In this document: one piece after another, positions 35,799 through 47,606 of the stretch
Numbering within the stretch: the first letter of the stretch is position 1
How the letters are laid out: every line of letters begins with the position of its first letter
Source of the DNA: Neurospora crassa OR74A
Taxonomy: Eukaryota; Ascomycota; Sordariomycetes; Sordariales; Sordariaceae
Assembly (NCBI RefSeq): GCF_000182925.2
Contig: NC_026502.1
Span: 1,240,001-1,304,000 of the forward strand
DNA: 64,000 nucleotides
Direction: 5' to 3'
The notes under the pieces: generated by a model
Seen by the model: the letters and a program-made list of their open reading frames with translations, nothing else
Database searches by the model: none
What the model was told of the DNA's origin: nothing
Program-made: the position numbers and the translations under genes

Positions 35799-38381
35799 AT
35801 ACTATACTTTCGCTCCGTTTATAAAGAGTTGGTAGAGATTTTTGCGGAGGTTATCTACTTTAAAATTATTATTAATAGTATTATCTCTTATATTTTTAAT
35901 AAAAAGGTGTAGTAATGTAATATACGTCTTATCTTTTAATTGAAAGTAGTTGCCTCCTGTATTGCTGTCTTTTTTTCTAGCGTTAGGCTAGAAGTAGTTA
36001 ACTATCAAAATCTTTTAGCTGTTAAGGGTAGAGGACTAAAAGGAAGTAGTAAAACGATCGGCTATAGCTTTAAGTTTATTGTTATTAATCTTGCCTATAG
36101 TTTTAATTATATGGGTAATATAGTGGAGTTCTTTATTAGTAGTTATATCCGATAAGCTAATTAGACTAATTTTATTATTATTACCCGTACTTTGGCTGTA
36201 ATTATTATTTCCGGTAGTAGCGTTACCACCGGTATTTACCTATACGGAACTTATATTATTAATTTTAATTAATTAACGCTGGCGTTAGATAGTTGCTTAG
36301 AATCCGCGGGGTATACGAGGTAAGCTCTGAGATACCTTCTATTACTATTTAGAATATTGGGAATTAGTGGGTAGTTTAATTATATATTGATTTTTAGGGG
36401 GTAGTCCGGTAATATCGGGGGAAAACGAAGCTTGGGTTAAGGAGAAATCGGGTTATACTAATAAATAGGGTTTTGGTAAGGGCGCAATTATAATGCCGGG
36501 CGGGCTTCGTAATTTATATTAGAATGTATAGGGATAAGGAAAATTAAAATTTAAGAGCGGGGTTTTAATAGGTTTAAGAACGTTAAGTGATAATTTAACC
36601 TTAATTAGCGCTTTCCCCTTTTACTACTTTAATGGCCTTAAAGGCGTTATTAATTGAGTGTAGCGTTTATTTTATAGTAGTAGGGAAGGAGCTTATTAAT
36701 TTTATTATTTAAGTACTTTACTAGATAGTTCTAAGGATATTATTCGGCTCTCTAATAGTTGCTTATTGTCGGTAGGGGTTAGGTTAATAGGTATTATTAA
36801 TAACTTTAGGTTAGTTACAATAATAGTTAGTAGTTCGATAGTATTGTTCCTTCCTATATCTATTATCTCTACGGGGGATATTTGTAATCGTACCTATTTA
36901 CTTACCCTAATTTCTAGTATACCGCTTAACTTGCTAAAGGAAATTGAGCTTAAATTGGAGGAAATAATAATTATTACTCTATCCTATATTCGCTACGATA
37001 GGTATTATATAGTTAGTTCTTATTTTATTGACGGGGAAGTTTATTAAAACCTAACTTCTACTAAATATTAAGCTATATGGTAAATAAGGTTTATTATTAC
37101 GTCGGGTAGTATATTGGGTATAAGTACGTCCGATTCAGCTAATTGCTTGTAGTCGCGGGGATACTATATTTAATTTAATCTATAAGGGTTAAACGGTATA
37201 GGTGGATCGGTTATTACTATATTAATTTCGGTTTTATACCTTATATCCTACATTTTAGTATTGGTATTTTTAGTATTTCTATTGCTTAGTAGTACATCTT
37301 TAATTTCTCCGTCGTATAGCGTTACATTTTAGAATAGATTTAACTTATTATTATTATTATACCCTTCGGTATATTAATAATCGTTATTGCCGGGGAATAG
37401 TTTAATGTTTAGGGAGGAAAATAATTTATTTATTAAATCGAGGAAACTCCGGTTATTAAAGTTAAATAATATTAGTTAGATGGGCGTATAGATAATGTTG
37501 GTCGTTTGGCTATTTTTTTTAATATTGTTTATAGGTAGTTTATCCAACGGTTGGACGTTAGGTTATAAATATAGTAGGGGAGATTCTATTGGCGTCGTTA
37601 ATTTTTAAGGTTTAATTTTAATATAAAGGATTTAATTATAGCTGAATAGTAGATTATTATTAATAAAGGGTTGATTGTTGTTGGGGCGTTCTTAGATAGT
37701 AGTAGGTTATTTATTGTACGAGTGTCGGTCGTTGTATGATTGATTTTCGTTTTGTTCTATTATAGTAGGGAGAAATGTAAGGAGTAGTTGCTAGTCGATT
37801 ACTAATTGAATTTATTAGTATTAATTGGCTAGTTTATTAATTTAGTATTTGCTGTTTTATTTAATAGATGGTAGGGTTGTTTGGGGTAGCGGTGCGAATT
37901 TGATCGCTGCGTTAAAGAGTTGTTTAGGGATATAATAGTTAAGAATCTAATTTTCTAGGTAGAGAGCTAGGGGAACTTATTGTAATTGACGCGTAGCCCG
38001 TATTATAGATATTAATATTACTAATGTATTTTCGTTGGGAGGAGGAGGTAGAATTGCAATAAGTTGGCTAAATGCTTTGCGTTTTGATTGGTTTAACCGT
38101 CCAATTTATTGGAAATGTAGGTTTAGATAGATAAAATCTAATACGTAGCGTAGGTCTCTAATGGTTACCGGGTTAGTTAAGTCTATTTTAGGTATAGTGT
38201 TAATAGGTAATGATAATTAATTAGTTGGATAACGGCGGTACGGGAGCTGGTATATAGTTTACAATGTAAGTGAGGTATAGCGGTTGGGCGAAGGGTAGTT
38301 AATAAAGGGATAATTTCTAAAAAGAATCTAAAGGTATGGTATGGGATGGACAATTTATTCAAACTATTTATTGGGCACTAT
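35799..38381 (-). pseudogene. Gypsy-1 5' leader and putative gag
   Basis: Between the 5' LTR and MULE-2. On the minus strand there are long stretches whose only stops fit Gln codons (for example near 36,100-36,400, RGFQATIQRQRQLIKINN), as expected of a Gln/Asn-rich gag. No capsid motif was recognised. Plus-strand open frames at 35,940-36,155 and 36,766-37,047 are taken as antisense coincidences. Confidence 0.45.
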
Positions 38382-38600
38382 TGTAAGACGAACGGCACGA
38401 TGGATGCAAATGGTCTTGCAGATGATCTGATTCTATTATATCTGTCTAAGTCTAGGCTCCAGTCTGAAGGTTCCCATCGCTGGGTTTTATATCCAAGCGT
38501 TTGAGCGGTTGAGCGCCCTACCAGGCTTGCTCTTGCTCGTTGGTCTTGCCGGCAATGGTCGTCCTCGACCATTATCCTTCAGCTGGCTACTCCTCTCACA
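38382..38600 (-). repeat. Gypsy-1 5' LTR
   Basis: 219 bp, same limits as the 3' copy. The minus strand carries a TATA box (GATATAAAACCC) about midway. Low RIP. Confidence 0.93.
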
Positions 38601-38605
38601 TTTGG

Positions 38606-39928
38606 CTACTAATAATGAAAGTATAGGGGTTATTGTATTAACTTCTTATAGATTATATCTTATATTTACTATTAATTACCTAAATTACTATAAAAAATCG
38701 ATATCGTTTTACTACAGCTATAAAATATTTAAAATTACTTTAATTTTCATGATATATATAAAGAATTTAAAGTTAACCGCTATAAAGTTAATATATAGCT
38801 TCGGTTTTTAACAAACAATTACTTTGGGTATAAAGATATTGAAATTATATAAGAGCGGTTCGATGCTTTATTAAAAGACGGGGATGTAATAGACAATATA
38901 ATTAATATTCTAATAAACGATATTATTATCAAAGATTTCGATATATTATAAGAAGAGAGATGAAAAGAGATTTTATAAGAAGCCGATGAAATGAAGGTTA
39001 GTGCGGCCTTTAATATATTAGGCGGTGCTTTTAGGGATATCGATCAATTTAGAGTATAATTTTATAGCAATTATATATTAGATTCTAATTTTATACTAAT
39101 TTAATTTAGAGACGCCCCGGACAATTAATAACTAAGTTAAGTATTACGACTTGTAAGTTAGTAAGAAGAACCTAGGGACTAGTAAGAAGAACCTGTAAGT
39201 TCGGTTCCCGCTCATATTCCAGATCCTAACCCTGCTCCGGCTCCTCCGCTTAGACGTTATCATATTTAATAAGGCCCCTTTCGTAGCTAACCTATTAACG
39301 AATTCCGGTGTAACCAAGTATTATTATTTTAGGTATTTCTAAGTTTCTACTCCTGTAGTTAAATTAAATACTTTAACCTACGTATTAGGAAGGTTAAATA
39401 CAATATATATATTTAATATACAATATACTATTATAATAGTAAATTTATATAGTACGAAAGGTTTCGCTATATTACCTTTAATTCCTTAATATATAGTTAA
39501 ATGTATAGTAAAAGTGCTTTCTACGTTCGAAATACTAGGTTGAATCCCGAGAACTTTACTAACCAATAATAAACTAAAGAATACTTTAAAACTCGCTTAA
39601 ATAAAGTACAAAGTCTTTTTGATTTAATTGTTCAATTTTCGAATACTATTAGGGATACGAAATTATATTAGATTTAGAGATCCCGCGAATTAGTTACTTA
39701 TATTAAGTTTTTGGGTATACCGGTAATATTCTTAACTTTTAGTATTCTTAATTTATATTAGGAAAGTTTGGTAAAGTATATGTTTAATTATAATTAATAG
39801 TTGGCCGTTAATAATAATAATCGCCGTTATATATTAAAGAATAATATTTTCAATAACCCTTATATTATTACTTACTATTTTATTCGGCGTTTTAAACTCT
39901 TTACAAAATATATATTAATATTTAAATT
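38606..39928 (+). pseudogene. Helitron-1 RepHel, Helitron-N and first half of Rep
   Basis: Resumes from 23,693: KYRGYCINFL, YFGYKDIEII*ERFDALLKDGDVID, then a variable stretch, then the Rep entry with KSAFYVRNTRLNPENFT, FSNTIRDTKLY, KFLGIPVIFLTFSI and NNPYIITYYFIRRFKLFTKY. It ends at 39,928 where LINE-C is inserted and continues at 43,252 (KFNNF**RLEFQTRGTSY), the EWQ.RGS.H.HG segment of the HUH nuclease with the two His reading Tyr. Confidence 0.8.
39917..39928. repeat. 12-bp target duplication of LINE-C
   Basis: AATATTTAAATT at 39,917-39,928 versus AATATTCAAATT at 43,240-43,251; the one difference is a C/T transition. Removing one copy with LINE-C restores the Helitron Rep frame. Confidence 0.9.
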
Positions 39929-41500
39929 CCCCCCCTCTCCCCAATCTTATTCCTCCTCTTTATCGCCACGCTATACGAGGCGCTGAAAAGGCTCAAGGGC
40001 ACCATAACGGTAGGATTTGCTAACGACACTAACATCCTCGCCTTCTCAAAATCGACACGGGAGAACTGCGAGAAGCTCGCAGCCGCGTGGAGGATCTACC
40101 ACGAATAGGCAACGGAAAGAGGAATAGAATTTAAAACAGTAAAGTCGGAGCTCATCTATTTCATACGGATACACTAGCTAAGGCAGGAGACGGTAGACTT
40201 AGGAGGCCACCAATTAGCACCTACAGAGTCGGTAAAATTCCTAAGCATATAGTTCGACTATAAACTTACCTATAAAACATACTTCCAAATAGTAAAAAAA
40301 AAAATATCGACATAAGTATTCGCTCTAATACGAATCGCAACGAAGACGTAGGGATATAGCCTCGTATACGTACAAGAAGTCTATACTAAAGTAATCCGAA
40401 TAGTAGTAGCCTATAGCGTATTAGCCTACTATATTCTAATAGAATTAATAGGAGAATTATATAAATTAATACGCAATTTGGCCGCAACCTAGAATAATTA
40501 CTTACGGGTAATATTTAATATATATAAGGCGGTATTAACCTTTAGCCTCAAAATAGAAACCTTCTACCCCCCCCTCGACCTCTACTTTAATAAGAGGGTC
40601 CGGATATTCGAAGAACGTTTAGCGTATTCTTTAGTAGTAGCCTTCGTACGGGGTATATTAATATAAGTAGCAGCCGAAATCTAGAACTAAAGAGTATAAT
40701 AATCGCTATACCTAATACCGACTAATAGTAGAATAAAAGCTAAATAAACTATATAATAGGCCCTAATTAAAAATATATTAGTACTATAAAAGGAGGTAAG
40801 AAAACCTACGCTAGGGGAGAAGGAGAAGTAGTTAGAAGAAGTAATAAAAAGAGAATAGGTAGTAAGATAGTATATAAAAGTTACTAAAGTAATAAGGAAA
40901 AAGAAATATTTAAACGCCGTAGAGGCGTACGTATAATTCAACGGAACTATATTATAGTACTATATATAGCCTAGTATAAATAAAATTCCTACGTTATATT
41001 ATTTATTAAAGGTTATAAACTCCCTACTAATGTAAGTAAAAATTAGGAAAATAGGCCTATAGGTATTTTTATTCGAGAGAAAAGTTTTAGAAGTAATAAT
41101 ATTGTACTACCGGTATAATATAGGGAAGGAAACGTTTGAATACCTTATACTAGAATACTAGGAGACGGAATAAATTTGGTTGTAGGGCGAGAATACTTTT
41201 ATATAGTTAATTAATAAAAAAGAACTTTATAACGAACTTAAAACGAATACTAAATGGATTTTACAATAGGCCTTACGGTTAAGGAGGCTATAAAAGTATA
41301 AATTAGTAATTAGAATTAAAAAAATAAAGGAAATAGAAGAAGCGTTAGGAGGTATAGACTAGAATAGTTTAATTATATATATAAAAGATTTAACCGAAAT
41401 TAGGAACTACTTAATTGGAATAGAATTGTATTAGAACCGATAGGAAACCGACTAAATATATATTAGACGTATAAATAATAACCTTAGAAGAAAATTAAAT
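39929..41500 (+). pseudogene. LINE-C ORF2: RT palm to C-terminal Cys-His motif
   Basis: In one frame: LSPILFLLFIATLYEALKRL, GFANDTNILAF (expected FADDTN; the first catalytic Asp reads Asn at 40,022-40,024), STRENCEKLAAAW, GIEFKTVKSELIYFI, VKFLSI*FDYKLTYK, later ETFYPPLDLYFNKRV, and KIGLQVFLFERKV near 41,050. It closely parallels LINE-A bases 1-1,000. The first ~300 bp are almost unmutated; RIP stops then become frequent. Confidence 0.88.
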
Positions 41501-43239
41501 TATATTTAGATTAGAAGGATAATAGGGTACTAACTACTCTATATTATTAACGACCGATATTATATTAGTATTATCGCTAATTTTACCCTCCTTACTAAAA
41601 AACTTATTCTCTATACTAGAATTCTCTTTATTAACCTTAAGAAGAATACTACCAAGTACCGTCTTTATACTATAGCGGGGTTAAATAGAAGTAATATCGT
41701 TAATTAAACCTATATTTAAAATATAATTATAAATATTACGGATAGTTTATTTAATATTAAAAAACTTTATAAAAAGAATTAATAACGGGGCCGATATAGA
41801 GATATTATAAATATTTACAGTAGAAAGGTAGTTGTTAAAATTATTTTACTTAGCGTAAATCGCTATTATACCCTTATTAATACGTTTAATATTAATAATA
41901 ACCAAATTAACCTTATTAGAAAGAATATAGATAGTTTCCTTAACCCTTACAATATAGAAACGAAGTATAGCGATATTATTGTAGAGTAGAATAAGATTTG
42001 TAAAAGTATTAATAGGAATATAAATAAACTTCCTCTTCTTTAATAGAAATTCGACTACTATAATAGAATCCGAGGCCGGATAATTATTAATAAATAAAGG
42101 ATTGGCGCCGATATAGTCCGCTGTAGCCTATATAATAGCTATAGCCTATACCCTACCAATAAAAACCTTAAAATTACCTTAAACTATATTATAATTATAT
42201 AATACTATAATAAACCTAATAAAAGTATATACTAAAGGAATAAATTTAGCGTTCGAATATTCCTTAATCCTTTTTTATAATTAATATTTGTAATAAGGGG
42301 CGTTAGGGCGAATTGTTTTAAAAATCAGATATAAGGATATTATAGAAATGAAACGGAGATTTATAGGGATTTTAGAAGTATTAAACCTAATTGAAAGCGA
42401 ATTAGAAGCCGGCTAGGTTATTATAAATTATAGGGAAAAATATATCATAGGCTATAAGTATAGGAATTATACTATTTATAAAATTCGGGAGGTCAAAAGT
42501 ATCCTATAATAGCGCCCTTCCTCTCCTACGTCTCCTTCAATAAGTATTTTCTAATTTTCTTAAAAATAATAAACTTAATTAAAATATTATTATAAAGTGA
42601 ATTAATAAGGTTAACGCTAAATACTATAACTTCTGCTACAACTTCGCCCTCTAATTTATTAAAGGGGGCTATAACTTCCAATACCTTCAAAGCGGGCGTT
42701 TTCTTCGTAACGCCGGGAGGTTTCTTATATAATATAATATAATAATAATAATACTAGTTTGGGTTAGATATAAATATAGGATAACGGCGGATTCGGTTAG
42801 AATATAAATATAATATAGTAGAGGCGGTAATATAATATAAGGAAGGAAAGAGGGAAGGAAAGAGAAAATTAGGTTAAAGTTTCCTTTATAAATAAATTAA
42901 ATAACTTAGAATAATATAATTGAAGAAAAATAGGATAAAAGGCTACTAATTATAAGAAAGTAATAGTAAAAAAACGGAAGGAGGGTAGCGATTGGTTGGG
43001 GTAGGGTCGGTTACGTATATAATAAAAATTTATAGCTTCGGTTATAACGGTAAGGTTATACCGAGAGGAAGGAAAATAGAATAGTATAGAGCCGATATAG
43101 CGCTATAGCGATAGTAAAACGGAGGGTTTTCATCCGGCTATTACAATACGGTTTTTCCTACTAACTACGAGCGAAGGAGTACCGCATGCCTATAGGGCGA
43201 ACTATGTAAATAGTTAGCGTGTATAAAACTAATAATAAT
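39929..43239 (+). mobile_element. LINE-C, 5'-truncated Tad1-like LINE
   Basis: Starts abruptly in the RT motif (PPLSPILFLLF) and ends with the TAA-repeat tail at about 43,225-43,239. 5' truncation, a 3' simple tail and a 12-bp target duplication are the signature of target-primed insertion. The interior from 40,940 is collinear with LINE-B. After the ORF2 end (~41,500) a further ~1.7 kb runs to the tail with no recognised gene. Confidence 0.9.
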
Positions 43240-43251
43240 AATATTCAAATT

Positions 43252-46200
43252 CAAATTTAATAATTTCTAGTAACGGCTGGAATTTCAAACTCGAGGAACT
43301 AGCTATACTTATAGTATATATTGGGTAAATAATATTAATACTTCGGACTTAAGAAACCCGGAAATCTGCCGGCTCTTTATTAAAATGTAGGGTTTATATT
43401 TTACGGCTTAGAATCCTATATTCGATAGTATTGAATAGCTAACTAATATATAATTTAGCGAGGGTAAAGATTTAGATGGCCTACCTCTAAATATTATTAC
43501 TAGCAATTGATATAATAATACCCTAAATTAATTAATCTCTATTAACTGTCTTCTAGCCAATTATAATAAATGTAGCAATATTTTAAGTAGAAGGATAGAT
43601 GAGGTTGAACCAATATTTTAAGAGCTATTAGATATAATTAATTGTATGTAAAGATATATATATAATAATAGTTATTACTTCCGAGCCTATTATTAAGTCC
43701 GAATCCTTCCCAGAGACTAGTAAGTCCCGGACCTCGAATTCCCCGTCCCCAAGTACAAGGTTTACCGTTTTTACTTTATTAGGAAGCTATATAAATATCC
43801 CCTCCTTACTATACGTATCAACTATAGATTTTAGCTTTTCGATAGTTGTAGAAATAATAGTATTCTTAACTAATATAACCCTCTTATTATATTGGGCTAG
43901 ATAATTAATATAGATGTTCAGCCGTATATTAGTATAAATGCCGTATTGAATTACATAGTAAAATACGTTTCAAAAGCCGAAAAGCAGATAGAATTTTACA
44001 ACGAGATTGCTACGGAGATCATCCTTCAAATTACAGCTAGAAATCTAGTTAAGTAGTTTATAGTTAAATTTATAATTAAATTTATGATTAAATAGGACTA
44101 GTCTATTCCAGAAATTTATTATTTACTATTCAACCTCCCTTTATATAAAAGCTTTTATATAGTTATAATAGTAGATTGCTGGTATTATAATAATTGAAGT
44201 GCTATTATCCCTAATCCCGAGGTAGATATATGGCCTAACTTTAGAAGAGAGGTATTGGAAGCCGCTAGTAGTAATAATAATAATAGTATTATTAGTATTT
44301 ATATTAATACTGCTAACGAAGTTCGATAGACCTAATTAATTTATTAAAAGTATATAAATTGTAAAGAGCACTATTCTTACGTATCCTATTTTGAATTTAT
44401 TATTAAATTCGATTATACTAATTTACACCTTAAACTTTTAATAGATTGTACTAAATAGAAAGTTATTAATTATTTCTTTATATATTAGTAGGATAACGAA
44501 TATAGTTGCCAGAATTTTAAGCAAATTAAATCAATATTATACTACTTTTATCAACGGCCTAATAACCTTCATATCATTAATAATATCCAATATAATAATT
44601 TTAATAACGTTTATGTAGTATGTGTTAAAATGTATATTAACGAGTTCGAGTACCCTGAAGATTACTATAGTAAACTTTTAGATTCCGAGTTAGAAGAAGA
44701 ATTTGAGCCTCCTAGTTAGGAAGAGGAACTGGATAAGCCTAATTGGGAAGATATTACTAGAGATAACCCCCGTTATATTAATGATAACAATGATTTTGAA
44801 AACGAAGTTTTTAGCCGTTGTAATATTAATTTTAATTATAATTAGTATAATAATTATATTAGGTTCTAGGAATTCCTACTTTTAGCTATAGACTATTGGA
44901 AAATCTTACTATAATATTTTCAATCTTCCGGATTTAGAGCCCATTATTTAACGTATATATAATAGTTTTAATATTAAGTAATATATAGTATTTAATTAGT
45001 TTATTAATTATAATTAAGTAATACTCGATAGTTAGGCCCTAGATTAGCTACTTCTTTAAGTTAATAGTTGTAGTAGTATTAGGAAATTTTACTTTATTCG
45101 ACTATTATTTTATAAGTTTATTAAAATAGCTTCTATATATAACCTCCTAACGCTTATTATTCGTATTGCCCCTATTAGTATTACTACTAATGATATCGAC
45201 GGTTATACCCTCTATTCTCTTCTACAGCTTCCTTTTAGTAGTAGTAGTTTAATTAATATATAGGGTACTAGTTTAATTAGTATTTAGAATAAACTTAGAC
45301 CTTATAAATATTTTATTATTAATAAAAAGTTTATATTGGGTATATCTACGTTGTATTATATTAATAGCCGCTTTCATTAGATATTTATTAAAGATTAGGG
45401 TAAAATATTTAGTAGTACTAATATTCTTCTATTAAGAGATTTTTTTTAGTTAGTACTTATTAAATAAAAGGCTCTCTTTTATTAAGAATACTTTAAATTT
45501 ATTAATAACCCTTATACCCCCCTTAAGATTATCGGAGATAATAATAATATAAATTACCTTCCTAATGAAAGAGAGGAATAATAAAGAAAGCAGTTAGTAG
45601 GGAAGTTAAATTATATTTAATATAGTAATTAAGCTTATTACCTTAATTTTAATTAGAGTATTAAACTAAAGTAAATCTTTTATTAATAAAACGTTAAATA
45701 AGAAGACTTTCATATAATTTTAGAAGGATTACGAAATAATAATCCTATTATTTAGGATTAGTAAGTATTATTTAACTATATTGAATTTAAATTATTTATA
45801 TCCAATTAAATTGAGTTTAATAATATTCTTTAAACTTATTTAATTAATATTCTAATTAATAAATATAACCTTAAGTATTTAGAAGAGCTTTAAAGTTTAA
45901 TTTTCACTATTAAGGTTATTAATAAATTAAATAGTATTCAAAACGTTAAGTATATTAATGTTGGCAATTTGTATAATAAGTTTATTTATATTAAGAGTAA
46001 TAGAGTTATATTTACCGAGAATCTCTAAATTCAAGCTAGCCTTGTTAATAGCTCGATTAGTACGGTTGTAGATGTAATATAAGATGGTAATTAAATATAT
46101 AATGTATATTAAGTTATATCTCTTCCTGTAGCTATATATATATTAACCCCTTTAAAGTCTATAAGCCGGCGATCCCCCTTTCGTTATTATAGTATATTTT

Positions 46201-47005
46201 TGACTACTACCGAGGATCTAACTGCTTTGAGGACTTGGATTATCTTAGTATTTAAGACCTAAAGTATATTATTCTAATCTTTCGCTCTATTCGAATATTT
46301 TTAAAAGGAATTCGTACTTATAAGCGAACCTAGTTCCCTTTAACTATTATATATACTATTATTATATATAAAGCGTAGGGTTAAATATTAAATAAGGTTA
46401 TTTACAATATTTCGAAGAAAGATTTTATAATTAGGCTCTTATATATAGTTATCCTATATATATATACTATTAATAGTATTACATTTAACGAGAACTTCAA
46501 TATAGATATATTACAGTTTAAAAATGCTAAGATTTATATTTACCGAGCTATAGATATTGTTAGACGTATATTATAGTAATTATAGTTAGGCTATCCTCTT
46601 CTACTATATTATGTCTATAATAATAATTTTAATTATCCTTTAGCTTCTAATTGGGTACTTTAGCTACCCCCAGGACCGGGTGACGTTTATAATAATAGTA
46701 ATAATAATAATGATAATATTAATAACGGCCGGCCGCCTTATAGAAGAGGAATCTACGGTAAACCCCGTAGTAGACCCCGCGGTAGTAGAACTAATAATAT
46801 ACCGGGTAGAATTGGTTTAAGAGTTGGATTAAGAATTGGATTAAAAGTTGGATTAAGGATTGGCTTAAGGGCTAGTAGTATAGCTCCCTCTAATAGAGGT
46901 GGTTTGAGAGGAAGGCCCTGTGGAAGACTTCACAAGAGTATTAGTATTAGTAATAAATTACCGCGGTTAAGAGGAGGATAGATTAGTAAGAGTAAGATAG
47001 ATTAA
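43252..47005 (+). pseudogene. Helitron-1 RepHel: end of Rep, helicase, Gly/Arg-rich tail
   Basis: Rep end and linker (LRNPEICRLFIKM, LNYIVKYVSKAEKQIEFYNEI near 43,940-43,990), then a Pif1-type helicase. Walker A reads NSCSSIRKF at 45,063-45,089 where DGGGGTGKS is expected; motif II reads FIINKKFILGIS near 45,320; LLLRDFFQL; FTENLQIQASLVNSS; TIIIYKAQG near 46,360. The tail is Asn-rich (NNSNNNNDNINN), then Arg/Gly-rich with five 4-residue repeats GLRV GLRI GLKV GLRI GLRA (46,814-46,873) and a stop at 46,979 or 47,003. The Asp-to-Asn, Gly-to-Ser and Thr-to-Ile changes in Walker A are all C:G-to-T:A. Confidence 0.88.
46814..46873 (+). repeat. Five 12-bp coding repeats (GLRX) in Helitron-1 tail
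   Basis: Units of GG(T/A/C)TTAAGAGTT type encode GLRV, GLRI, GLKV, GLRI, GLRA in frame with the helicase. They give the protein a basic, flexible C-terminus. Confidence 0.8.
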
Positions 47006-47111
47006 TAAGAGTAGTTGTTCCTATAGTAGATAGATATAATAATAGATACCTTTAGGTATACATTTTATATTAATAGCTGTTATAGATTAAGGTTTTTACT
47101 ACTCTCAATTT

Positions 47112-47131
47112 CCCTCTCTCTCTCTCTCTCT
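47112..47131. repeat. CT dinucleotide run
   Basis: Pyrimidine microsatellite between RepHel and the small ORF, matching in position the purine-rich run of Helitron-3 (opposite strand) at 4,749-4,800. Confidence 0.85.
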
Positions 47132-47149
47132 TATATTCAATTTTTCGTT

Positions 47150-47490
47150 ACTTTTATTAATTATTAACCCCCAATACTACTATATTAATTATTTTTAAAG
47201 ACGATAATTTCGAACTTAAGGAGCGCTTTGATAATATATTGAAAGAAGAATCAGAATGCTATAATTTGCTTATATTTAAGCGCCAATGTACTTCTATTGG
47301 TTAGGTCGGTACTAAGATAGTATTGCTAGTTAAAGATAAACTTCTTTATAAAGAAAAGGCTATTAGTCTTTCTCTTTTTATCCGGCTAAAGTAGTATATT
47401 ACCCTTATTATTAATTATAACTTAAATTATTTCAATTTAGGATTTAGGTAGTTGAATCTCACTACTAATTTAGAACTTTACTAATTACTA
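47150..47490 (+). pseudogene. Small ORF downstream of Helitron-1 helicase
   Basis: Homologous to the small ORF at 4,381-4,710. Reads TILIIFKDDNFELKERFDNI, LKEESECYNLLIFKRQ, GTKIVLLVKDKLLYKEK and KQYITLIINYNLNYFNLGF in one register. Unrecognised; about 105 residues, no clear start. Confidence 0.5.
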
Positions 47491-47524
47491 ATATTTATTA
47501 AAACGCCCATACCCTCACGAGAAG

Positions 47525-47606
47525 GCGATGTCCGGGGCCTAAAAGTATTATAGCTGTCGAAGACCCTACACTAGAAGTCGTGGTGCTATAGGCCCCACAT
47601 CGTCGC
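47525..47606. other. Palindrome near the Helitron-1/Helitron-2 junction
   Basis: GCGATGTCCGGGGCCTA (47,525-47,541) and TAGGCCCCACATCGTCGC (47,589-47,606) form an inverted repeat of about 14 pairs with a small bulge and a ~47-nt loop. The segment is GC-rich and little mutated. It lies just before the first base of Helitron-2, where a Helitron 3' hairpin would be expected. Confidence 0.5.

Larger units (their letters stand above)
23699..38600 (-). mobile_element. Gypsy-1, large Ty3/gypsy retrotransposon, minus strand
   Basis: A 14.9-kb insertion, about 11.3 kb without MULE-2: long for a fungal Ty3/gypsy element (usually 5-8 kb). Order on the minus strand: 5' LTR, putative gag region, MULE-2 insertion, Cys2His2-like finger, protease/RT/RNase H/integrase with chromodomain, a tandem-repeat spacer, an extra ORF3, PPT, 3' LTR. 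Just inside the 5' LTR lies ATAGTGCCCAA, compatible with a primer-binding site TGGTGCCC.. after one RIP change. Just before the 3' LTR, the minus strand reads ACGGAGGGGGTAT, a polypurine tract. Orientation is backed by a TATA box in the LTR reading TATAAAACCC on the minus strand. Confidence 0.9.

Noticed and set aside
36766-37047. Plus-strand open frame of 93 codons, and another at 35,940-36,155
   Set aside because: Antisense to the Gypsy-1 gag region, where the minus strand shows Gln-type stops expected of the coding strand; no similarity recognised.
38378-38811. Open frames across the Gypsy-1 5' LTR on both strands
   Set aside because: They span the LTR and its junction with Helitron-1, so they are composite artefacts.
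44703-44885. Open frame of 60 hydrophobic codons, resembling a membrane peptide
   Set aside because: Out of register with the Helitron-1 helicase frame that covers the same bases; hydrophobicity follows from AT-rich codons.
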